A stretch of DNA of 64,000 nt. Origin: Cycas panzhihuaensis (lineage: Eukaryota; Cycadophyta). The translations under genes and the position numbers were made by a program. The notes beneath the pieces were generated by a model that worked only from the letters and a program-made list of their open reading frames with translations, was not told the origin of the DNA and searched no databases. Below, piece after piece: positions 55,148-64,000 of this stretch. The DNA lies in assembly GCA_023213395.1 (NCBI GenBank), contig CM041465.1, positions 21,452,001 through 21,516,000 on the forward strand. Reading direction: 5' to 3'. Numbering within the stretch: position 1 is the stretch's first letter; the number at the start of each line of letters is the position of its first letter.

Positions 55148-55771
55148 GGATAGTATATATGAGTTTTTGTTTTAGACAGGGGAAAGCATAGACCTCCAAG
55201 GAGTCACCATATGTAGTCACATGATTGTACTCTCCCTGCAAGGATGTCGGCTTCCCACGGATAATGTACCATACCACTTGTATGATATGACACATGATGA
55301 TTTTTATGTATATAGACGGGGTGATTGATACCCCATTTGATATATGACGATGTGTATCATAATATGTGATGGATGATATGTATGTTTCTGTTTACATGTT
55401 TATGTGTGTGTATGAGGATGCACGAATGTACGAGGATATGTATGATTGTGCTTTAAGCTGATTATTGTATGAGTTTTGTGTTATGATATTTATTCAAGTT
55501 ATGCACATTCCTTTCATGTGGGACCATGTTCCTAACAGGAGCATATATGATCACCACGAGTAGAGGCGATAGGTATATGTAGGGCTAGGAAACAAGGCAA
55601 TATGCACATCCATATGGGAGCATAGTAGGATATGAAAAGGAAATGCCAAAAGACGGGAGTGACGATACTCCAAAATGTTGTCCTAATTGGGGGATGCCTA
55701 AATAGGAGGACAAGGTCCCAAGGAGATGGGAATGAGGGTTCCATGGGAGGAACCAAAAAGAGACAAGAAGG
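55148..55771. other. Interval between antisense gene and hairpin (G4)
   Basis: No gene. Contains the conserved CATATGTAGTCAC...TACTCTCCCTGCAAGGA stretch (55208-55245), TGATATGTATG-type simple sequence and the reverse of the G1 post-integrase spacer. Confidence 0.45.
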
Positions 55772-55829
55772 CCACCTTAAGCCATCATTCTACTTGTGGC
55801 TAGGAGGAATGGGAACAAGCTTAAGATGG
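55772..55829 (-). other. Post-integrase hairpin (G4 copy)
   Basis: In element sense the arms are CCATCTTAAGC and GCTTAAGGTGG-like, giving 11 pairs with one T-G. Inner CCATTCCTCCT pairs partly with AAGTAGAATGA. About 40 nt after the integrase stop. Confidence 0.55.
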
Positions 55830-55872
55830 TAGTTTAGGCTCATTTCAGAGCATAGAAAAAGTGACAACAAAG

Positions 55873-57143
55873 TCACGTATAGAATTTTTTGAGGAATTTC
55901 CCGTTAACAGCTTTCTCAAACTCAAGGCCCTCCAAGGTGGTGATCTTATAGGTGTCGTTATTGAGCCTCTTGAGAACGATAAAGGGAGCAACCCATTTGG
56001 GTCTGAATTTAGTCAAGCGGTCATGGAGATATTCCAATTTAAGGACGTGGTCCCCGGGATATAAAGGACAAGAACGAAGGTGTTTATCATAGGTCCTTTG
56101 CAAGAAGGCCTTAGATGCAAGGTTAGCCTTGTAGGCAGCTAAACATATCTCATCCAAGGCCTCGAGGTCTAAAAGATGAGCTTGACAGATCAATTCCTCA
56201 TTAATGAGACCTTGAAGGAAAACTCGTAGAGAGGGAATCTCCACTTCCAACGGGAGTACTACCTCGGTCCCGTAAACTAGGGAGAACAGAGTCATTCACG
56301 TAGTAGCACAGATAGAGGTACGGTAAGCCCACAAGGCAGAAGAGAGCTAAAGGTGCCAATCTCTTTGAGACTAAGCAATAGTTTTCTTTAAGATCTTAAC
56401 AAGAGTCTTGTTGAATGACTCAACTTGACCATTTGCCTGGGGGTAATAAGGGGAGGAAGTTTTGTAAGATATTTTAAATTTCTCACAAAGTTCATCCATC
56501 TCCTTATTACAAAAAGAGGTTTCGTTATCCGTGATCAAGATGTCAGGAATCCCAAAATAGCAAATGATGTGCTGGTAGATGAAAGTAGCTATCATCTTGC
56601 TAGGGGTAGTAATTAGAGGGATGTCTTCTGCCCATTTAGTAAAGTACTCCATAGCAGTCAAGATGAACTTGTGCTACGATGAAAAAGGGGGGGTTATGGT
56701 CCTGATGAGGTCTAGACCCCATTAAGCGAAAGGCCATGGAGATATGATAGGATGAAGAACCTCAGAAGGCACGTGGGAGATGTTGGCATATTCTTGGCAT
56801 CACTGACGTCTCAAAGCATAGGCATGGGCATCATTGAAGAGGGATGGCCAATAGTAGCCTATACGGATGGTCCTCTGGACCATGGATTGGCCCCCAAAGT
56901 GGCCTCCACAAATGCCATGATGGCATTCACATAATATCTGCTCCACTTTGTCGGAGGTGATGCAATGGAGGAGAATTGCATCAAAAGACCTCTTGTACAA
57001 TACTTCATCCATGAGGAAGTATTACCTAGCAGAGGTCTAGATGCGAGATCTAACCTTATTACTACCTTTAGGCTGATATTGTTGCTGTGTGAGGTACCAT
57101 ACGATGTCATCATACCACTCATTATCAATAAGTAGATGGGAAG
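55873..57143 (-). pseudogene. Integrase of G4
   Basis: One uninterrupted frame apart from stop codons, from WYDDIVWYLTQQQY to NGKFLKKFYT. Zinc region HHGICGGH then C positions, core WGLDLIRTI (Asp), ITDNETSF (Asp), PQANGQVESFNKTL (Glu), C-terminal LEALDEICLAAY, YPGDHVLKLEY, RPKWVAPFIV. All three catalytic acidic residues are present. Stops include TAG at Gln codons of other copies (SQRDWHL-stop, FA-stop-WGLD). The LTQQQY here preserves the Gln that is TAG in G1 and G2. Confidence 0.88.
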
Positions 57144-57440
57144 TGAAAAGGGTTAATGGCATAAGGTCATTACATTAGTTGATTATTTCGAAAAGGGGTC
57201 TTAAGTGAATTTTAAATTAGATCCCTTAAGTGAAATGCACTTTCATATGCATTATGTGTAATTTCATTTCACCTAACTCAAATGCTCCCTCTCTCAATAT
57301 AAAAGTAAAGCTTAATGGAGGAGATTCATTTTTACCTCCCCATTTTGTGAGAGCTACTTTCTTTCTCTCAAGTCTCTCTTACTCCCATGTTTGCCTTTGT
57401 GTTTAGTGCATGGAGATGAAGGATAGATCCACTCTTTTCA
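57144..57440 (+). repeat. 5' LTR of CopC (297 bp)
   Basis: Perfect 7-bp inverted ends TGAAAAG / CTTTTCA. TATAAAAG at 57298-57305 is a good TATA box. Followed two bases later by the primer site. Short LTRs are usual for copia elements. No partner is in the window, so the start rests on the inverted ends and the G4 junction. Confidence 0.82.
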
Positions 57441-57442
57441 TG

Positions 57443-57454
57443 TGGTATTAGAGC
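57443..57454 (+). promoter_or_regulatory. Primer binding site of CopC
   Basis: TGGTATTAGAGC, one base (T for C) from the initiator-Met primer site TGGTATCAGAGC. Confidence 0.8.
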
Positions 57455-58443
57455 TTGCTTCCTTCATATTCCCCACTTACACTTGTAATGGAGCCATCGC
57501 TTCCTTCTCCCCCACAATCTATGTGGTGAAGGAGATTGTGAAAGTTATTATGATAGCATATTTTGTATTGTTTGCTTTTTCTTTCTCTTTTGCAGGTTTG
57601 GAAGCATAATATAAGGAGTTGTAAGGCCCAAGGATTCTAATCCTTTGCTGGCCATTCATGCTATCTCATTCTTCTTTTTCTTTTCCCTTTTTTGTCCATT
57701 TAACAAGGGAAATCTTTGTCAGAAATTTTTCCAACATTTAGAAGAATGATTGTAAGGGGAGTTTTTACCCAATTTTTTTAAATAATTTTGAGCTATTTAA
57801 AATATCTATCATTGTATTCTCTCACCTTGCCCATATTGGGATCCTGGTGATCAAAAAATGATGGAAATTTCATATGGTATCATGTGCTAATGAGATATTA
57901 GCAAGCTGAAATTTCTGCAGAAATACAATTTGATTATTGAACTTCATAGGTCTACAAAATCTTGTAAAGAGATCCAATTGAAGTGATTCTAATTTTCAAA
58001 GATGGGGCTCTGAGTCTACTTTCCAGTGCAAAAACTGGCACCTAATTTGGATGTCGTATGAGGAAGTTATTGCTGTTTTAGTGAATAGTAGTTATTTTTA
58101 GTAAGAATTCTAGGAAAATATAATTTCCTAACTTTGCGGGCTGTCAAAAACTTTCCAGAACTCATTTGGACCTGATTCCACTTCCTGAAGATGAAGCTCT
58201 GAGTCTAGTTTGCAGCACAAGAACTAGCACTCCATTTTGACATCGTGGGAGAAAGTTATTGCAGATTTATTGAGGAGTACTTTTTTTTGTATTAACAAAA
58301 AAAACCAAAGTGAAGAAAATTTCTTCCTTTTTATAAGGCTTAAAAGCCCATTGTAAAAGTGAGAAAAAAACACCTGGATCAGAGCAATATCTGGTGTCCC
58401 CACTCACTTATTAACATTGTATTTCAGCACTCTAAAATCACCC

Positions 58444-58513
58444 AAAGCAAGCACTCCAAAGACACTTCAAACAAGCACTTCAAGCAAGCACTCCAAAAGC
58501 ACTCCAAGCAAGC
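58444..58513 (+). repeat. AAGCACTCCAA-type minisatellite in CopC leader
   Basis: Five to six imperfect repeats of an 11-12 base unit (AAGCACTCCAA, AAGCACTTCAA and similar). CopA has only AAGCAAGCAC at this point, so the array expanded in CopC or decayed in CopA. Confidence 0.65.
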
Positions 58514-59164
58514 ATTATTTTCAGTTAAATGTACGTTTGATGCAATTCGATAATCTTTTCACTCTTCCTAAAAGGAACGCATCACGTACGCTATCTTCTG
58601 CCATATTGTACCTATTCACACACTCACCAAGGTTGAGATACCTTGGTTGGCAGAATGCCATGCCATAAAAGAGGTGTGGGTTTCAAGTTGGGACCGACTA
58701 AACCTAATATTGGTGAGGTTTGGTTAGCCATACCATCGTGCCTCAATCGTGATCATCCCGATAACCAACCAGGAAAACTGAAACTTTAATACAAGATTAA
58801 AATATACCCGATCCAATATCCGTCATAGCCATGGGTATGCACGCACCACTCTTTAGAGGAGGTATATAACTGCTCATTGGTGAACTGGGTGAGGATTAGG
58901 AGTACACAGGCTCGGATTTCATCACCAAGCACGATTGCAGGTATCGTGGGTGAAGGCCAAATTAATTCTACTAGAAGCCTAGGCATCCCTTCAACAACCT
59001 CAACTACACATTGGACACAAGTTAGAGGTTATTGGGTTGATTACACATCCTACATTTGAGTTTCAAGTTGTGCAAACCCAATGATGTCAACTTCTACATT
59101 GGCCTACAATCTTGTATATTGCTCACTTACTTATTTGTAAAAAGTGATCCATAGTGTAATCACA

Positions 59165-59292
59165 ATCATAGTGCTTCTCATATTCTTGTTGTGTCAGGTT
59201 AATATTTACCACAAGTGTTAGTGGCCAATTTTTATCATAGTGCTTCTCATATTCCTGCTGCGTCAGGTTAATATTTGTCACAAGTGTTGGTG
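59165..59292 (+). repeat. Direct duplication of 59 bp in CopC leader
   Basis: Copies 59165-59223 and 59234-59292, period 69 bp, differing mainly by C/T changes (CTGCTGCGT against TTGTTGTGT). Lies about 170 bp before gag. Confidence 0.85.
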
Positions 59293-59457
59293 ACTTTTCT
59301 CTAAGTTGCCCCCTTCATCTTTGAGCAACCATTCTCACTTCTTCTTCCTTCTTCTACATTACTTCATTACATTTCCCATTTGTAAATAGTGATCGGTCAT
59401 TTATTTCCATCACTTTTATAGTCCCTTGTTCATTTCTTCCCTTATAAAAAAGACACA

Positions 59458-60640
59458 ATGTCTTCACAGTTCAAGTAAAATGTGAACTGCATTCTAAAAG
59501 GGAAAGAAAATTGGGACATGTGGTTCATTGGTGTCAGGAATGCTGCAAAGTATGAAGGTCTATGGAGAGATCACTTACAACCTACACCACCTGTTACAGC
59601 TACAGCTACCACAACTACTTCAGCAGGAGGTGCTCCAACTTCTCCCACTGAAGCTGTAGCTAAACGCCAATGGGAACTTGATGATGATAAAATTCGTGCA
59701 GGGATACTGCTTGTCACTGATTATTCCTTGCATAATCTCATTGATGAAGCTGTACATGATACAACATGGAAAGTTCTTGAAGTTCTTAAGAAGAACTTTA
59801 ACACTAAATCAGACTTAGAATTTGTTCACTTAGTGATGAAGATGAATAAATTAAAAATGTAGAAAGGACATGCAAGTGAGACAATCAATCTCCTTCGTCC
59901 AATCAAGCAAGCCATTGATAAAGATTTTAAAACTCAATGCATTACATGGGCTTTCTTGATTCAGTCGTGTCTCCATATCCCAGATTATAAAAATCTATTA
60001 GGGAGTCTTCAATCCAGTGGAACTTTGAAGATCCTAAACTTTGAGGATCTTGCTGATAAGTTCATTGAATTTGATAAGACCTTTGATACCAACTTTGCCA
60101 CTACATCAGATCCAATTGATGCTGCTTTTGAAGTGGAAGAAGATCTTTATTGCACCAAAAATCAAGGTCAATACTCTCGTAGAGGTGGTAATTCCCGTGG
60201 AAGAGGAAGAGGTAGACAACAAGGACAATGTCCTCTTAGTCAAGGCTCCTCAATTCCAACAAAATAGTCTCAAGGCCAAGGCCAAAATAATCAACCTAGA
60301 CCTAGATCCAAGAATCGAGACAATCCACCCAACCCAATACTTGGACTGGAAATCAAACAATCGTGTGCCAAAGGTGTAATAGAAGAGGACATTATGCCAA
60401 AAATTGCAGGCGCCACCAACAAACTACTAAGTTATCAACAGTGCCATGGTGCACATAATGTTGATAATACTTCTTTTGAAGATGCTTTTGGTGGAATGCA
60501 ATTTTCTCATGCACACCTTCAAAGAATTGGGACCACTTCATCAAATGTTGTTGATAGATCCACTAAGTATATTGAGGCTCATTATGGCTTTGCTTATTCA
60601 CTTTTGCCTTCACCACTTGGAGTTGTAAATAGTGCTACCT
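59458..60640 (+). pseudogene. gag of CopC
   Basis: ATG at 59458, MSSQFK then TAA at 59476-59478, then the main gag: NCILKGKENWDMWFIGVRNAAKYEGL, Thr/Ala-rich spacer, YSLHNLIDEA, VLEVLKKNFNTKSDLEFVHLVMKMNKLKM, TAG at 59860-59862, CLHIPDYKNLLGSLQSSG, EFDKTFDTNF, RRGGNSRGRGRGRQQGQ (RGG-rich). The CCHC knuckle CQRCNRRGHYAKNC at 60365-60406 is in a shifted frame. The stop after MSSQFK is shared with CopA. Packages the RNA into virus-like particles. Confidence 0.82.
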
Positions 60641-61950
60641 CAAATACTTCATCGTGGATCATGGATACTGGAGCAACATAACACATGACTTGTCATCGCT
60701 AGTTCTTTCAAGATTTTGACTCTGAAGTTTGTGGTGTTGTACACATGGCTGACAAATCATCTCGACCATCGAAGGACTTGGAACTGCTTGCACAAACTCC
60801 TGTGCCTTCCAGATTTTACACTTGTTGATGTTTTATATATTCCTGCTCTAAAGCAGAATCTGCTCCCCCTGTCCACCCTTGTCTCTCGTGGATTTGATCT
60901 GAGTGTAACTACAAATAATCAAACTCTCCGTGTCATTCACCCTCCTTCAAATGCTGTGGTTATGACCAGAATTCTTGATGGTAAACTTTTTCGCCTAACT
61001 GGCTCACCATCCTCTGAAGCCCACTATGTTGATGATGAATTTATTTTTACCACAACCCTGACTCCTCAAAAGTTGTCCCAAGCAACTCTATGGCATGCTC
61101 ATATGGGCCATATCAAAATTGATCGCTTAAGAGAACTATAAGATACTCTTCCTGGTTTGCCTAAGTTCCCCTCTAAGCCCTTTAAATGTGAAGCATGTAT
61201 TATTGTTAAATCTCAAAGACAACCCTTTCCTCGTAGTCAGTGGAAATCTAGCCAACCTTTGCAGCTTGTACACTCAGATATATGCGGTCCTATGCCCATC
61301 CCTTCTATCAAACAGAAGTGGTACTATATTACTTTCATTGATGATTTTACCAAGAAAGTATAGGTTGCTTTTCTTGCAAAGAAAGATGAAGCTTTTTCTA
61401 TGTTTCAAGCTTTTAAGGCCCGCGTGGAAAATGAATCTGGATTCAAGATCAAAATACTCAGGACTGACAATGGTGGTGAGTACACATCCAATGAGCTTGA
61501 ATCGTACCTACGTCAACATGGAATTAAACATCAAACCACTGTTGCAGGTACACCCCAGCAAAATGGAGTTACCGAGCGCATGAACAGGACCATCATGAAC
61601 ATGGCTCGTGTTATGCTGGTATGTAAGAATGTCCCTATCTATCTTTGGGCTGAGGCTATCTGGACTACTGTGTATTGCATCAACACTGTTAGTCCCTTCA
61701 AGCTCGGCCCCTCTCCACATGAAATGTGGTATGGACAAACCCCCTCTATCTCCCACTTCAGAATTTTTGGCTCTACTTGTTATGCTCATATTTTGCAAGA
61801 ACATAGAAATAAGCTCCAAGATAGAGCCATCCAAGACATCTTTGTCGGACACCCTAGGGACAAACAGGGCTACAAGGTTTTTATACCTTCGAGTGCAAAA
61901 TCATCATCACTAGAGATGTTATCTTTGCAGATCAAGATCAATTACTCGAT
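60641..61950 (+). pseudogene. Protease and integrase of CopC
   Basis: Protease active site SSWIMDTGAT then TAA and HMTCHR at 60652-60700. From 60716 to about 61860 one frame carries LVDVLYIPALKQNLL and LSQATLWHAHMGHIKIDRLREL, then the finger CEACIIVKSQRQPF and the integrase core LVHSDICGPMP (Asp), LRTDNGGEYTS (Asp) and GTPQQNGVTERMNRT (Glu), all intact. NVPIYLWAEAI and IFGSTCYAHILQ close the domain. Stops are at 61139-61141 and 61361-61363 (TAG). The frame is lost near 61890, where FVGHPRDKQGYKVFIPS shifts. Confidence 0.87.
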
Positions 61951-63115
61951 TTGACTCCAAGACGCCTTCATACCGATTTAATGATGCTACTGAATTTGAT
62001 GTCCAGATTCCAAAATTTAGGGGAGATCTTTGAGCAGTTGCTTAAAATCTTGGAATCGACAATAGAGCACAGGAGGATACAAGTCGTGACTCCAATCCAA
62101 TGTGTATACATCCAAAGACCATCATTTGTGAGCAGCCAAGTTGACAAAGGCAAAGCCATAGCGGAAGGATCATCTTCTCCAACATCCGGGTGGCCCATCT
62201 TCTCCAGCATCGTCGACTTCCTCCGTGCCAAATATTTCACATGATTCTTTTCAGGATCAAAACGAAGATTAAGAGGTTGTGGAAATGAAAACCTCATTCC
62301 CAACTCGAGGTTTTCGTGAAGCCTACCAGCTACACAAGGACATGCGACCAGATGAGGTAGGCAAAACTGGCACTAGAAGTGCCCATAGAGCAAGGATGCA
62401 TGAATCACTTTCCATTGAGCTTGAACCAGCAGAACTGCATCTTGCTCTTAATGAAGAGCCCCTAACATACCAAGAAGCTATAAAGCATGCAGCTCAAAGA
62501 AATGCCATGAACGAAGAGTATCAATCTCTTATTAAGAACGGTACATGGGAGCTTATTGATCTACCACTTGGAAGAAAGGTAGTTCAAAATAAATGGGTGT
62601 TCAAAAACAAGTATAGATTAGATGGCACCCTAGAAAAACACAAGGCGAGGTTGGTAGCAAAAGGATTCATGCAAAGGGAAGGTATTGACTACACTGAAAT
62701 CTTTGCTTCTACAACTAAGTGGCCTACAATCAGAACTCTTATAGCCTTAGCTGCTCAATAGGGTTAGAAAATCCACCAACTTGATGTTAAGACCGCATTT
62801 CTCAATGGGGACCTTAAAGAATAAATTTACATGGCTCAGCCAGAAGGATACGAGATTGACAGTCAGGAGCATAAAGTTTGTAGGCTCAAAAAGTCCTTGT
62901 ACGGCCTAAAGCAAGCCCCTCGTGCTTGGTTTACCAAGTTATCTGAAAGAATGAGGCAACTTGGATATGAGGTTTGTGACTATCAAGATATTGATGCAAC
63001 ATTATTCATCAAGTGCCGAAATGATAAAGTCACTTACCTCTTAATCTTTGTGGATGACATGCTCATAACGGGGAATAGTGAACAGGTAATCACCACCGAA
63101 GAAGGACCTTGCTAA
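61951..63115 (+). pseudogene. Linker and reverse transcriptase of CopC
   Basis: 61951-62275 is a poorly conserved linker (VDKGKAIAEGSSS). RT from 62279: SFPTRGFREAYQLHKDMRPDEVGK, NEEYQSLIKNGTWELIDLP, VQNKWVFKNKYRLDG, KARLVAKGF, HQLDVKTAFLNGDL, KSLYGLKQAPRAWF, catalytic FVDDMLITG at about 63047. Stops at 62759-62761 (TAG), 62765-62767 (TAG) and 62822-62824 (TAA), all near HQLD. A frameshift at about 63100 leads to the next segment. Confidence 0.87.
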
Positions 63116-63955
63116 AACTTTTGAATTATCTGACCTCGGGTTGATGAAATATTACTTGGGAATTGAAGTAACTCAAAAGGATGGCAAAATCTTTCTCTCC
63201 CAAGAAAAATATATCAACGATCTTCTGACAAAGTTTTAGTTGGAAGGTGCTCGACCAGTGGATACACCTATGGAGCCTAATATTAAGCTCTCAGTTGATG
63301 GTGATAATAGGGAGGTAGACACAATACTCTACAGGCAACTTGTAGGTAGTCTCATCTATACTACCAACACAAGGCCAGATATTGCACACTCTATCGGCAT
63401 TCTTGCAAGATTCATGACAAATCCTAAGCAGAATCATTGGCAAGCTGCAATACAAGTGTTGAGGTACCTAAAGACGACTAGCAAATATGGTCTGTAGTAT
63501 GAACCCAATGCAGAATTTAAACTTTATGCATACATAGACTCAGACTTTGCTCGAGATAAAAACACGGGAAGATCTACATCTGGGTACGTAACATTTCTTG
63601 GAACAGCACCAATATCATGGAGATCCAGATGGCAGAAGATAGTTGCAGACTCAACTGCTGAAGCCGAGTACATTCATCGCTCGAGACAAGCAAGGAGGTG
63701 ATATGGCTTAGAAAATTGTTGAATACATTAAATGCCACCCAAACAAGTTCTACTAGCTTACATGTAGATAATCAATCTACAATCCAGATGGCTAAAAATC
63801 CTGTATTTCATGATCATACCAAACATATAAGTACAAAAGTCCACAGGATTAGAGAACTAGTTCATGATGGCACAATTCAATTGGAGTACTGCCCCACAGC
63901 AGATCAAGTGGCCGATATCTTCACCAAACCACTGAAGAGGGTGAAGTTTGAATAG
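63116..63955 (+). pseudogene. RNase H of CopC
   Basis: ELSDLGLMKYYLGIEVTQKDGKIF, TAG at 63237-63239, MEPNIKLS, GSLIYTTNTRPDIAHSIGILARF (connection region), then RNase H: YIDSDFARDKNTGRSTSGYVTFLG, DSTAEAEYI, a one-base frame slip near 63680, MIWLRKLLNTLNATQ, HVDNQSTIQMAKNPVFHDHTKHISTKVHRIRELVHDG and ADQVADIFTKPLKRVKFE to the stop at 63953-63955. The 45 bases after it match the CopA 3' end. Acidic residues of the RNase H site (DSD, AEAE, DNQ) are present. Confidence 0.87.
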
Positions 63956-64000
63956 TTCTGAAGCGGCTACTTAGGGCCTCCATCTCTGACTGATTGAAGG

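Larger units (their letters stand above)
48598..57143 (-). mobile_element. G4: Ty3/gypsy family A element, reverse orientation, interrupted by CopC
   Basis: Read from right to left: integrase (57143-55873), hairpin, antisense gene (now on the + strand), promoter-like interval, aRNH, spacer, 3' LTR ending at 48598. The LTR abuts the CopA 3' region; GATGA at 48593-48597 is the predicted target duplication. Homology to the pol of G1 and G2 runs up to base 57143 and stops exactly where the CopC LTR starts, so RT, gag and the 5' LTR of G4 should lie beyond CopC, outside the window. Confidence 0.85.
57455..59457 (+). other. Long leader of CopC with internal duplications
   Basis: No convincing reading frame. 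Holds two direct repeats of about 75 bp at 57998-58073 and 58188-58262 (GCTCTGAGTCTA, GAAGTTATTGC-type ends), an AAGCACTCCAA-type short tandem array at 58444-58513, and two 59-bp copies at 59165-59223 and 59234-59292. From about 58412 it is collinear with the CopA leader, so a 2-kb leader is a property of the family. Confidence 0.65.
57144..64000 (+). mobile_element. CopC: Ty1/copia element inserted in G4 (3' end outside window)
   Basis: 5' LTR 57144-57440, primer site, leader of 2 kb, gag, protease, integrase, RT and RNase H to 63955. The LTR starts exactly where G4 homology stops. GGAAG (57139-57143) is the predicted target duplication. It is the same family as CopA but younger, with DDE and RT catalytic residues intact and fewer stops. 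The 3' LTR is expected just beyond the right edge. Confidence 0.9.

Noticed and set aside
58444-58513. CRISPR-like short repeats
   Set aside because: Units of 11-12 bases without distinct spacers, in a plant copia leader; an ordinary minisatellite.
1-64000. Host protein-coding gene or RNA gene
   Set aside because: All stretches over 300 bp can be assigned to retroelements, except 42249-42650, which lies inside G3. No exon series, tRNA cloverleaf or rRNA sequence was recognised.

Overview
This window is almost certainly nuclear heterochromatin of a land plant with a repeat-rich genome. Essentially every recognisable base belongs to LTR retrotransposons (Ty3/gypsy and Ty1/copia), and all coding regions are broken by stops or frameshifts. 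Many stops sit where a sister copy has CAG, CAA or CGA, as expected from deamination of methylated cytosine. No host gene, tRNA, rRNA, CRISPR or bacterial-type feature was seen. The species cannot be named from the sequence.

Layout. Element ends can be placed to the base, because LTRs begin TG, end CA and abut unrelated sequence. The outermost host is a copia element, here CopA (33115-36228 and 46179-48597), and everything else is stacked in it. Gypsy G2 (12803-33114 in view, + strand) lies in the CopA leader. G2 is itself interrupted by gypsy G1 (1-12802, + strand, inserted at the G2 gag start) and by a gypsy of a different family, G5 (23718-30060, target duplication TTCTT). G3 (36229-46173, target duplication CTATG) lies in the CopA integrase. 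G4 (48598-57143, - strand) lies near the CopA 3' end and is interrupted by a second copia, CopC (57144 to the right edge).

G1-G4 are one family (family A) with LTRs of about 2.5-2.8 kb. The order is gag, aspartic protease with a DNG motif, RT with FMDD, a gRNH lacking its first catalytic Asp, and integrase. Three copies (G1, G2, G4) then carry an extra 3' module: (i) a hairpin just after the integrase stop; (ii) an antisense gene of about 590 codons, resembling a plant mobile domain (PMD) protein with a coiled-coil tail, with one phase-1 intron of 106-114 nt conserved in all three copies; (iii) a promoter-like interval with palindromes and a TATA box facing the antisense gene; (iv) a separate 140-codon archaeal-type RNase H (aRNH) with its own ATG, just before the 3' LTR. 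In dual-RNase-H Tat-type gypsy elements the aRNH normally lies between gRNH and integrase. Here that slot is empty and the domain is 3' of everything else. This module is the most interesting thing in the window.

G3 is a deleted derivative keeping LTRs, gag and protease, with the post-integrase hairpin expanded to three 85-bp tandem units. G5 is a smaller gypsy (859/861-bp LTRs with matching TGATCC/GGATCA ends, tRNA-iMet primer site). CopC has a 297-bp LTR, a tRNA-Met-like primer site, a leader of about 2 kb with internal duplications, and an almost complete but interrupted polyprotein.
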